Positions 1 to 7,377 of a DNA stretch of 28,770 nt are shown piece by piece (position 1 is the first letter of the stretch; each line of letters starts with the position of its first letter). The DNA is taken from contig DASCMO010000004.1 of NCBI GenBank assembly GCA_036010965.1, forward strand, positions 1 through 28,770. The letters run 5' to 3'. The notes below the pieces were generated by a model, which saw only the letters and a list, made by a program, of their open reading frames with translations, was not told the origin of the DNA and searched no databases. Position numbers and translations under genes: made by a program. Origin of the DNA: GCA-2686265 sp036010965. GTDB lineage: Bacteria; Planctomycetota; UBA1135; GCA-002686595.

Positions 1-2
1 CG

Positions 3-338
3 GAGCGGACGCCACTGCGCCGCTGGCTGACCCTGGCCGCCAACGCCTACATCCGGGTGATCCTGAGCCTGTCCGTGCGGGACTGCAACTCCGGCTTCCG
101 ATGCTGGCGCCGCTCCACCCTCGAGCGCATCCGGGTCGGTGAAACCTTCTCGCCCGGACCGGCCATCGTGCAGGAGCTGCTGTACAAGACCGGGCGAGCG
201 GGGATTGGTATCGCCGAAGTGCCGATCGAGTTCCGCAACCGGGACGCAGGAGAATCCACACTCACCCTGCGCACGCTCTTCGCCGGCTACACCGCCGTCC
301 TCAAGCTGCGCTGGCTCGCCCTGCGTGGAAAACTGTAG
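3..338 (+). CDS. Glycosyltransferase family 2, dolichol-phosphate mannosyltransferase-like (5' truncated)
   Basis: The window opens inside this gene; the frame is open from base 3 to the TAG at 336-338, giving the last ~111 residues. The remnant carries the C-terminal signature of DPM1/polyprenyl-phosphate sugar synthases: a basic amphipathic segment (RRWLTLAANAYIRVIL), then VRDCNSGFRC, then the VPIEF..R..GES block that closes the GT-A fold in this family. Such enzymes transfer a sugar from an NDP-sugar to a polyprenyl phosphate at the cytoplasmic membrane face. The catalytic DXD region lies outside the window. A gene for a multi-pass membrane protein starts 22 bp downstream on the same strand, the usual arrangement of a lipid-linked sugar synthase with its GT-C user. 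Family call is firm; the exact sugar and lipid are unknown. Confidence 0.85.
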   Translation, partial: ERTPLRRWLTLAANAYIRVILSLSVRDCNSGFRCWRRSTLERIRVGETFSPGPAIVQELLYKTGRAGIGIAEVPIEFRNRDAGESTLTLRTLFAGYTAVLKLRWLALRGKL

Positions 339-360
339 CCCCGCGAAGAGCACTCCGTTC

Positions 361-2451
361 ATGCCCAAAGTCCTCCGTTCCGGGCTGCTCCTGGCCGTCC
401 TCGTTTACGTCGTCCTGCGCGGGCTGATCCTCTACAGCGCCTTCGACTCGACGGCCATGACGATGTTCGAGCTCTACCCCATGGGGACCCTGCCCAAGGT
501 CCTCCTGGAAGGCGCCGAGCTGCCCTTGTCGATCTACTACGACAACGCCGCCGGACAGCTCGTCACGGGCTACGCCACCTTGCCCTTCTATCTGGCGTTC
601 GGGGAAACCTACCTGGCCCTCAAGCTCGTCCCGGCCACCTTCGGCCTGGGAGCGCTGCTCTGCAGCTGGTACTTCCTCGACCTCGCGTTCGGTCGCCGGG
701 CAGCCTTCGTCGGAACGCTGCTGTTCGCTCTAGGCCCGGTGGAGACGCTCACCAAGTACTCCCTGATGGCCTCGGGAAACCACTTTGAGCACCTCTTCTT
801 CAACGCACTGGCGCTCCTGTGCTTCTACCGGCTGCACCTGGGGGGCGGGCGCCGCAACGCGCACCTCTTCCTGAGCGGACTGACCATGGGCCTGGCCCTG
901 TTCGTCTTCCTGGGAGCCATCATCCCGGTCGGCATGATGGCCCTCGTGCACCTCGGGGCCCGCGGCTGGCGCGGCACCCTCAAGGACCTCGGTCTCGGCG
1001 GCGGCGGCCTGCTCCTCGGCATCCTGCCCCTGGTGCTGATCAACCTCTCCACCGACGGTCGCGGCGCTGACTTCCTGGGGGCCAAGTTCCTCGGGGAGGG
1101 TCGCCATGAACTCGGGCGGTTGGCCGCTCGCGCCTGGCAATTCCTGGTCCACGACCTGCCCGCGGCCGGCTTTTTCGGTCAGGTCGGGCCTCTCTCGGCC
1201 AGCCTGCTCAATGGACTGTTCCTGGCCTGCTTCCTGATCGCCTGGCTCGTCGCCGCTCCACTGGCCCTGCGCGCCCTCTCCACCCTCGTCCGCGGCCTGT
1301 CGCGAGCGGAACTTTCGGGCGCGGAGTCGCGCACCGCGTTCTCGTCCATGAAGCTCCTGCCCCTGGTCTCCCTGCTGCCCCTGACGACGGTCGCCTTCGC
1401 CCTCTCGGACCTCAGGATCGGCGGCCACCAGCCCCCCATAGAGTGCGCTGGTTACCGTTACTTCCTGCCGCACTTCCAGTTCGCCATCTTCCTCATCGCC
1501 GCCCTCGCAGCGCACCCCGCGGGCTTCCTGCGCATCCTGGGCACGACCGTGGCGGGAGTGGCCTGCTCGACGGGTCTGTGGAATCTGGGCGCGGTCGATT
1601 TCTCCTTCTCCAACCCCAACCTCGGGGCCCACTATCGCGGCTACAACTTCATGCAGACCGCGCGCGGCCTCGTCAGCCCCAAGGCCGACCTGAGCGCGGC
1701 GGAGATGGTCTCCATCGCCGACGACCTACAGCCCGTCCTGCGCCACCGCCTCTACCTGGGGATCGGTTTCAACCGGGCGGGGCTGCAGTGGCCCGCCCGG
1801 CGCCGCAACGGTCGCGAGAAAGGGGACTTCCTGAACGTCGAGCAGTTGCTCGCAGAACTCCCGGGCTCATCTCACATCGATCTGGCGCGCGGAGCGGGAC
1901 GCTACATTCGATTCCAGGCGCTCATGGACGGCGATGACGCCCTGCTGATCGCCAACCTGACAGCCCTGACGAAGGCTGGCGCTCCCTACGCCCGGACCAT
2001 CGTCGAGGGCGCGGCTGGCGCCAAGGACTACCCCCTGGTCTCCCTGCGGGTCGGCCCGCGCCTCAACGACAGCCGGCGGCTGCTCAGCCTCCTGCCTCCC
2101 GACCTTCAGCCGGCCTTCGCCCTCGGCATCGGCCTGGAATGCGGCCGGCTGGTGCGGCGCGGGATCCCCTCAGAGCTGGACAAGGTCGAAGCCCTGCTGC
2201 GCGCCATGCCGGCGACGCTGATCGAGACCACCCTGGAGGGGATCGGCTGGGGCCTGGCGGACGGCGGCGCCGAGCCGGCCCTGCCCATGGAGGCCTTGCC
2301 CTTCATTCCACCGCCGCACCACGCCCCCTTGAAGCATGGATACGCGGCCGGGCTGCGCCACCTGTTCGGCCCCGCGCAGGCTCTCGAGCACCTCGACCGA
2401 GTGCCCGCCGACTGGCGTGAGGCGCTCGAGTCCCTGATCCTCGACGGCTGA
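361..2451 (+). CDS. Multi-pass membrane protein, GT-C/ArnT-PMT-like glycosyltransferase candidate
   Basis: About 696 aa from ATG 361; the frame is open upstream to 139 but that part overlaps the GT2 tail in another frame and looks non-coding. The first ~400 residues hold many hydrophobic segments, beginning with LLLAVLVYVVLRGLILYSA, and an early acidic/aromatic loop followed by a long helix pattern typical of GT-C enzymes that use polyprenyl-phosphate sugars. The last ~300 residues are soluble. Three short Gly-rich helical blocks near residues 586-597 (FALGIGLECGRL), 622-632 (ETTLEGIGWGL) and 657-670 (LKHGYAAGLRHLFG) look like degenerate repeats. Spacing of 22 bp to the preceding lipid-sugar synthase suggests an operon and that this protein could use its product. 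No clear Shine-Dalgarno precedes the start. The GT-C call is by topology and context; no catalytic residue is proven. Confidence 0.6.
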   Translation: MPKVLRSGLLLAVLVYVVLRGLILYSAFDSTAMTMFELYPMGTLPKVLLEGAELPLSIYYDNAAGQLVTGYATLPFYLAFGETYLALKLVPATFGLGALLCSWYFLDLAFGRRAAFVGTLLFALGPVETLTKYSLMASGNHFEHLFFNALALLCFYRLHLGGGRRNAHLFLSGLTMGLALFVFLGAIIPVGMMALVHLGARGWRGTLKDLGLGGGGLLLGILPLVLINLSTDGRGADFLGAKFLGEGRHELGRLAARAWQFLVHDLPAAGFFGQVGPLSASLLNGLFLACFLIAWLVAAPLALRALSTLVRGLSRAELSGAESRTAFSSMKLLPLVSLLPLTTVAFALSDLRIGGHQPPIECAGYRYFLPHFQFAIFLIAALAAHPAGFLRILGTTVAGVACSTGLWNLGAVDFSFSNPNLGAHYRGYNFMQTARGLVSPKADLSAAEMVSIADDLQPVLRHRLYLGIGFNRAGLQWPARRRNGREKGDFLNVEQLLAELPGSSHIDLARGAGRYIRFQALMDGDDALLIANLTALTKAGAPYARTIVEGAAGAKDYPLVSLRVGPRLNDSRRLLSLLPPDLQPAFALGIGLECGRLVRRGIPSELDKVEALLRAMPATLIETTLEGIGWGLADGGAEPALPMEALPFIPPPHHAPLKHGYAAGLRHLFGPAQALEHLDRVPADWREALESLILDG

Positions 2452-2459
2452 CCGTCGCT

Positions 2460-3446
2460 TCAGGAAGACCGGGGTCGGCGCACGACCACACGCAGGCGGG
2501 CACCGGGCAGGAGCCCCAAGCGCATCAAGCGGTCCAGAGCCACGAAGGTCCAGCGTTGCAGCCAATCGACCGGGCTCAGACGCGCGGCCTTGAACAGATG
2601 AGCGGGCCGCGGAACTGAACCCTGTGCGGAGACTACCTCGAGACCGGCACGCTGCAGGAGGCGCAGCAAGGTCGCCCGGTCGAACTCCAGGATGTGGTAG
2701 GGCGCGCCGCCGTCGTGCTCGGGATCGAGCTTGAGCAGCCGCAGCAGCTTCGCCCCCAGCAGGCGGCGCGGGAGCCAGCGCCCCAGATCCCGTGCGGCAC
2801 GAAAGTAGGGAGAGTTCACGTAAGTCGGGACGATCACCAGAAGGTGGCCGCCGGGCCGCATCAGGCTTCGCAGATCTCCCAGGACATCGAGGGGCGTCGT
2901 GGTGTGCTCCAGGACGTTGTCGGCCACGCAGAGGTCAAAGCTCTCCTCCTCGAAAGGCGCCTCTTCAAGCTGCCCCTCGAACACCTCCAACCCGAGTTCA
3001 TCGATAGAGAAGCGGGCTGCCACGGGCGAGAGCTCCACGCCGCGCACCGCCCAGCCCCTGCGACGCGCCGCCTCGATAAAGAAACCTCCCGCCGATCCAA
3101 GCTCCAGCAGAGCGGCCGGTCCACCCAGCTCGCGCTCCAGGCCCGAGACCTCACCGTCGTATCGGTCGAGCAGCTCCTCCCGGCGCTCAAAATAGTTCTC
3201 CGTCTCGACGCCCAGGTTGTAGCCCTCGGTGTAGTAGTCGGCGTCGTCGTACATCTCCGCCAGGGTCGCGCCGTCAGGACGAGGGTCGACGTATACGAAC
3301 CTGCACGCGCGGCACCGCACGAGGTCGAACGACCGCCCTCGCAGGGCATACATTCCTCGCTGGTAGGGCTCCGGATCGTCCGTGTCGCACACGACGCAAG
3401 CTGTGTGCCGGGTGAGGACTGGCACGCTGTCAGCCACGGCACTCAC
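2460..3446 (-). CDS. Class I SAM-dependent methyltransferase with N-terminal zinc ribbon
   Basis: About 328 aa from GTG 3446, which has GGAG eight bases upstream. In-frame ATGs at 3527 and 3581 would add residues encoded with AGA/AGG codons unlike the rest of the gene, so I prefer the GTG. Two CxxC pairs (C17/C20 and C45/C48) make a likely zinc ribbon, as in sugar and natural-product methyltransferases of the Methyltransf_23 type. The Rossmann core follows: motif I LLELGSAGG (~113-121), a motif II acidic residue in VELSP, and the NVLEH...LRSLMRPGG block of motifs IV-V. The C-terminal ~80 residues are basic. It ends 8 bp from the convergent membrane glycosyltransferase gene, so a role in modifying a surface glycan is plausible but inferred only from location. 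Substrate unknown. Confidence 0.85.
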   Translation of the reverse strand: MSAVADSVPVLTRHTACVVCDTDDPEPYQRGMYALRGRSFDLVRCRACRFVYVDPRPDGATLAEMYDDADYYTEGYNLGVETENYFERREELLDRYDGEVSGLERELGGPAALLELGSAGGFFIEAARRRGWAVRGVELSPVAARFSIDELGLEVFEGQLEEAPFEEESFDLCVADNVLEHTTTPLDVLGDLRSLMRPGGHLLVIVPTYVNSPYFRAARDLGRWLPRRLLGAKLLRLLKLDPEHDGGAPYHILEFDRATLLRLLQRAGLEVVSAQGSVPRPAHLFKAARLSPVDWLQRWTFVALDRLMRLGLLPGARLRVVVRRPRSS

Positions 3447-3634
3447 GCGCGAGACTCCGGGCGCTGGCCAGGGGATCGAGGATGATTCATGTCGCGTGCG
3501 CGACCGCCACGACGACCGCTCCGTCATCCTAGCTCTGGTGATGGGCGCACCTGCACGACGAACGCCGGTTCTGCTCGCCATCCCTGCACTACAGGCGCCG
3601 GGCCGGGTGGAGAGTCAGCAAACGCCTGCGGAGT
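3447..3634. other. Intergenic region between methyltransferase and SPFH gene
   Basis: This gap holds possible upstream in-frame starts of the methyltransferase (ATG 3527 and 3581) and probably its promoter. I see no convincing -35/-10 pair, hairpin or small gene. Confidence 0.4.
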
Positions 3635-4927
3635 TCAGTCCTCCTTGCCCAGAACGAGCGAGGTCAGGTGGTCGAGGTCCATGAAGTTCGGCACATCAGG
3701 GTCGGAGGAGTTGAGGGTCACGCGGGCGACGCGCAAGCCCTGGGCAGCCCTGCGCGCCAGGTACAAGCGCGCCCCGGGCATGGCGTAGGCCTCGTTCGCG
3801 AGCTGGGTGCGCGCCGCCTCGGCCCGGAAGATCTCAAGGTTCCCCGAGGCGACCAGCTCCGCATAGCGCTGGTCCGCCCCCAGGCGCACCGTACGGTCGT
3901 ACTCGTCGATCTCGCGCGTGAGGCGGGCCAGCTGTCCGCTGCTCCCGTTGCGCAGGCTGTCCATCTGCAGGTCCAGCCCGTGGGTCACTTCCTGGAGCGA
4001 GCGCTCGATCTCCTGCAAGCGGGTGGCGACCTTCTCCTCCTGCTCGGCCACCACGCGCGAGGCATCGAGCAACTGCGTCGTCTGGTGCATCAACTGGGTC
4101 TGTTGCAGCTTCTTCTCGTATTCCGGCGCGAAAGCCACGGAAGCGAAGAGGATCCCGTGCACCTCCACATGAAGGGGCGCCACAGCGCGATTTAGTTCGG
4201 CCAGATTTTCCTTCACCCACTCGCCGCGCACGGCCGTGTCCGTCAGGTCCTGGGCGCTCAGGATGGCCATCTGCTGCACCAGCACCTTCTCGACCGTGGC
4301 CTTGACCAGGCGCCGATAGCTGGCCTTCATGCCCTCTTGCACTACTCGGTGTCCCTGACCGGCCCGGATCGCGTAAGGAACGCAGACGCCGACCCTCGCC
4401 TGCGTCCCGTCGAGTGTCCGCACATCGAGGGCCCCGGGCTCTTCGAGCCCACCCTCCCCGGAAAAGGTCAACAGATGCGTACCTCGCTGCAGAAGGTGCC
4501 AGTCGTGCCAGCCCGCCAACCCCAGGTGCAGGCCCGCGGAGAAGTCACGCGCCTCGATCCCGCCTTCGCCCCAGCGCGCCGCTCGCACGCCGATCGCCTC
4601 GGCCGGGATGCGCATCACCAGGCCCTTGCCCGCGGCCAGGACCGCGGCCCCCGCCATAACACCCACGCCGGCCACCCTCAGGAAGCGGCCGGTTCCCCGG
4701 CGCAGGGCAACCCGGGAGGGCAGGTGCCGGCGCAGACGGGCGAAGAGCCCGCTCCCCCTGGCGCTCAAGGCCATCACAGCGGGCCGCCGGACGCCCCAAC
4801 GCACCACCCTGCACGCTCCTTCCCAGAGCGCTGTCGTCCACCGCACGCAATGTGCCATGGCACGCGCCAGTCCAGCCCACCCTCCAGCCGTGGGCTCCCG
4901 TTCCGTCGTCTGATGCTCGCTGTTCAT
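3635..4927 (-). CDS. SPFH/Band 7 domain membrane protein (second of pair)
   Basis: 430 aa from ATG 4927, with GAGAGG about eight bases upstream lying in the 3' end of the preceding gene. After a basic ~80-residue N-terminal extension there is one transmembrane helix (about 82-104, VAGVGVMAGAAVLAAGKGLV), then a prohibitin-homology domain (~105-270) that opens with IPAEAIGVRAARWGEGG and continues with a VEKVLVQQMAILSAQDLTD helix. A long charged helical region (~270-400) follows, likely coiled coil. SPFH proteins form large membrane-bound rings that scaffold proteins or shield proteases such as FtsH; no protease or NfeD gene is adjacent here. It lies 11 bp downstream of a second SPFH gene, so the two likely form a hetero-oligomer as HflK/HflC do. 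They are divergent from HflK/HflC in length and N-terminus, so I give no symbol. Confidence 0.8.
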   Translation of the reverse strand: MNSEHQTTEREPTAGGWAGLARAMAHCVRWTTALWEGACRVVRWGVRRPAVMALSARGSGLFARLRRHLPSRVALRRGTGRFLRVAGVGVMAGAAVLAAGKGLVMRIPAEAIGVRAARWGEGGIEARDFSAGLHLGLAGWHDWHLLQRGTHLLTFSGEGGLEEPGALDVRTLDGTQARVGVCVPYAIRAGQGHRVVQEGMKASYRRLVKATVEKVLVQQMAILSAQDLTDTAVRGEWVKENLAELNRAVAPLHVEVHGILFASVAFAPEYEKKLQQTQLMHQTTQLLDASRVVAEQEEKVATRLQEIERSLQEVTHGLDLQMDSLRNGSSGQLARLTREIDEYDRTVRLGADQRYAELVASGNLEIFRAEAARTQLANEAYAMPGARLYLARRAAQGLRVARVTLNSSDPDVPNFMDLDHLTSLVLGKED

Positions 4928-4938
4928 GGTCGTGCCTC

Positions 4939-6057
4939 TCAGTCTTTCTTCGCCAGGGTCTGCTCGATCACACGCACTCCCTCTGGAGCGGGATCTAGCG
5001 TGTATGGGACGAGTTCGAACTCGAACCCGGCCAGGTTCTCGATCAGGGCTTCGCGCACGGCTGCCTCTCCGCGCTCCTCGAGGGCCAGCACCTGCTGAAC
5101 GAGTCCCTCGGCCTCGGCCTGGTAACGCACGATGAGCGCGCGCGCCTTCTGGTCGAGAGCCAGGCGCTCGAGCTCCCCCGCCTGGACGCGATTTGCCGCG
5201 TAGAGGTCCGCGGCGTGGCGCCGGTTGACGTCTTCACGCTGCGCGCCGTCCAGAACCTTGATGATCTGGTCCTCCAGGATCTTCAGCTCCACCACCTTGT
5301 CCTTGCGTCGGCGCGCCACGCGCTCTCCGCGCTCCGCGTCCAGCTGGATCAGCTTGCGCTTGAGGCGCTCGATCTCCTGCAGCGCCACCTGCCGACGCTC
5401 GACCGCCTCCTCGTATGCCGGATCGAACTTGGGACGGATTGTCGAGAGCTCGAGGACCTCGATGCCGTGGGGCGCTAGCTCGCGGTTGAGGATCGCCTTG
5501 CAGGCCTCCGAAGCCTGACGCAAGGTCTCCTGCTTGCTGATCTCCTCGGTCGGATAGAGACCGAACTGATCACGCAGGACCGACCTCGCCCAGACCTCCA
5601 CCAGCCGCGCGCGAACGGTCGGATCATCTCCCGTGTCCGCCAGGGCCTCCCGGGCGGCGTCGGGAACGAGGGCGTACTGGATGCTGAAGGAGTCCAGCCC
5701 GAAGCGCGAACCGTCGTTGGCCCGCAACAACAGGCGCGAGACATGAGCCGGGTCCCCGGCGCCTTCTCCCTCCATGGTGATCTGTTCGGGGCTGCGCGAG
5801 AGCAGGCGCACTTCTTCCAGATAGGGCACGAACAGCAGGTTTCCCGGTCGTTGGACGACCCGATTCGCGCCGCCTCCATCATCGAAGACGACCGCCACCT
5901 GCTCGTCCCCGATACTGGCGACACCCGGCGTACCGGAGAGTCGTTGCAGGGCGCACAAGCCACCTAGCAGGGAGAAAGCGACTGCCGCCAGTACGTCCAG
6001 GACAACCCTGCCACCGCGGGCGCCCGGCGTTGGGCGCCCTTCGTATCGCTCGTGCAT
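4939..6057 (-). CDS. SPFH/Band 7 domain membrane protein (first of pair)
   Basis: 372 aa from ATG 6057, with GAGG a few bases upstream. One transmembrane helix near residues 17-37 (VVLDVLAAVAFSLLGGLCAL) is followed by a prohibitin-type domain (~45-240) containing IGDEQVAVVFDDGG, RPGNLLFVPYLEEV and IEVLELSTIRPKFD. From ~215 a long charged helix (RRQVALQEIERLKRKLIQLDAE) and Ala/Glu-rich segment form a coiled coil, with YQAEAEG near the end as in HflC/prohibitin-like proteins. It is the first gene of a two-gene unit with the 430-aa SPFH protein 11 bp downstream; the 138-bp gap upstream (6058-6195) probably holds the promoter. Likely membrane-anchored, with the SPFH part outside the cytoplasm if it follows HflC topology. 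Function beyond scaffolding is not deducible. Confidence 0.85.
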   Translation of the reverse strand: MHERYEGRPTPGARGGRVVLDVLAAVAFSLLGGLCALQRLSGTPGVASIGDEQVAVVFDDGGGANRVVQRPGNLLFVPYLEEVRLLSRSPEQITMEGEGAGDPAHVSRLLLRANDGSRFGLDSFSIQYALVPDAAREALADTGDDPTVRARLVEVWARSVLRDQFGLYPTEEISKQETLRQASEACKAILNRELAPHGIEVLELSTIRPKFDPAYEEAVERRQVALQEIERLKRKLIQLDAERGERVARRRKDKVVELKILEDQIIKVLDGAQREDVNRRHAADLYAANRVQAGELERLALDQKARALIVRYQAEAEGLVQQVLALEERGEAAVREALIENLAGFEFELVPYTLDPAPEGVRVIEQTLAKKD

Positions 6058-6195
6058 GAAAAACCTCGGGGGATCGCGCGCACATCATTCGTGGAAGGGC
6101 GGAGCCCTCCGCGCGCTCGACCTGCAACACGCCGCCTCCCGCAAGTTCCGCGATCAAACACCACGAAGAGCGGAAAGAAATTCCCTGCCGGCCCC

Positions 6196-7377
6196 TCAGG
6201 GATCCTCAGGCCGTTCACGGTGACGGAAAAGTACGCTCTGCAGGTTCGTCTCGTCCCGCCTTCGATAGCCCAGCATGCGCAGCACGCGCGAAGGCCAGGT
6301 ATTGCGCGCCTCGCTGTGCACGACGACCCGGCGCTCGAACCCCGGCGAACAGGAGACTCCGGGCAGGAGCGAGACCCAGCGATCCGCTCCGAGGGCGCGC
6401 AGGAAGCGCGAGGCGATCAGGGAGGCGCGCGGCACGCGCCGCCCGATGAAGAAACCGTCCTCGCCCTCGCCCTGGTAGAGGGGCAGGAGCAGGACACCAC
6501 CCGAGGGGCTGAGCACCTCTCCCGCCGCATCGTGGGCGATGACCTGCCCGCGCGAGACCGGCCCGAAGTTGGCGTGGCCCGGCGCCATGCGGAAGCGGTC
6601 CTCCCTGGTCACCGGATGGCGGTGGCGCACCTCGACGACCGCTGGAAGCCCCTGCGAGGCGCCCCGCAGCATGTCGTGCAGAGCACGGTGATCGTGCAGG
6701 TCCCCGCGTTCGAGCGCACCGCAGGCCACCAGGGTCAACCAGATGGCGGCGATGTGGTGGTCGAGGGTCTGCGGATCCGCGTGGGCGCCACCCTCGAAGC
6801 CCAGCGCGCCGTGCCCCAGGTCACCGAGGTAGGCCAGCAGCGTCCCTTCCACGCTCTCTTCCAGGCCCAGCACCAGGGGCACCGGCAGACAGCGAGCCAG
6901 GCGTCTGTTGTTGAGGGTGTCTCCCACGAGGGCGAAGGGCGCGCCACCCGAAGAGGTCGAGTGCAGGTCGAGCAGCACCACGGGACCGCGGGCGCGGTCG
7001 ATGGCACGCCCGATGAGGGCTTGCAAGCTCTGGCGAGCCTGGCCTTCCTGGCCCTCGCTGCTCCGATACCCGGCGCCCCACATGCGATTGAGATCGCCCT
7101 CAACGAAGCGCCGACCACGACGCAAAGCCGGTAGGTTTCCCGCCAGCCCGATCAAGGTGCAGCGCAGCTGCAGGCCATCGCGCTGAAGGCGCTCAAACAC
7201 GCGCTGGATGGCCCGCACACCGGCAGGTTCGTTGCCGTGCAGACCCCCCACCAGGAGCAGGGTCGGATGGGACGGATCCGATTCCACCCGGCCCAGCAGG
7301 TGGTCATTCAAATCGATGGCGTTCGGCCATGCGCCTTCCGGCGCACCGGACTCAGGAGTCGGACGCAGCACCGTCAT
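6196..7377 (-). CDS. Succinylglutamate desuccinylase/aspartoacylase family zinc amidohydrolase
   Basis: 393 aa from ATG 7377, chosen over GTG 7383 because AGGAGG stands 5 bases before the ATG. The AstE/ASPA signature is complete: GGLHGNEPAG supplies zinc ligands H47 and E50, DLNR (95-98) is the substrate-binding block, LDLHST gives ligand H139, and E195 in FEGG fits the catalytic glutamate. A ~190-residue C-terminal beta-rich domain follows, as in ASPA-like enzymes. These enzymes hydrolyse N-acyl amino acids or amide-linked small molecules. The start overlaps the CBS-GCS2 ligase gene by 26 bp, so the two are translationally coupled; in known amidoligase clusters such a hydrolase accompanies GCS2 and RimK-type ATP-grasp ligases and may edit or trim the product. 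Substrate unknown. Confidence 0.88.
   Translation of the reverse strand: MTVLRPTPESGAPEGAWPNAIDLNDHLLGRVESDPSHPTLLLVGGLHGNEPAGVRAIQRVFERLQRDGLQLRCTLIGLAGNLPALRRGRRFVEGDLNRMWGAGYRSSEGQEGQARQSLQALIGRAIDRARGPVVLLDLHSTSSGGAPFALVGDTLNNRRLARCLPVPLVLGLEESVEGTLLAYLGDLGHGALGFEGGAHADPQTLDHHIAAIWLTLVACGALERGDLHDHRALHDMLRGASQGLPAVVEVRHRHPVTREDRFRMAPGHANFGPVSRGQVIAHDAAGEVLSPSGGVLLLPLYQGEGEDGFFIGRRVPRASLIASRFLRALGADRWVSLLPGVSCSPGFERRVVVHSEARNTWPSRVLRMLGYRRRDETNLQSVLFRHRERPEDP

Noticed and set aside
139..360. N-terminal extension of the GT-C-like gene
   Set aside because: It overlaps the GT2 C-terminus in another frame, is Ser/Arg/Cys-rich, and gives no membrane or family character; the hydrophobic N-terminus begins at ATG 361.
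730..1632. 300-aa minus-strand ORF
   Set aside because: Gly/Gln/Glu-rich translation antisense to the GT-C gene; a typical shadow frame in high-GC DNA.
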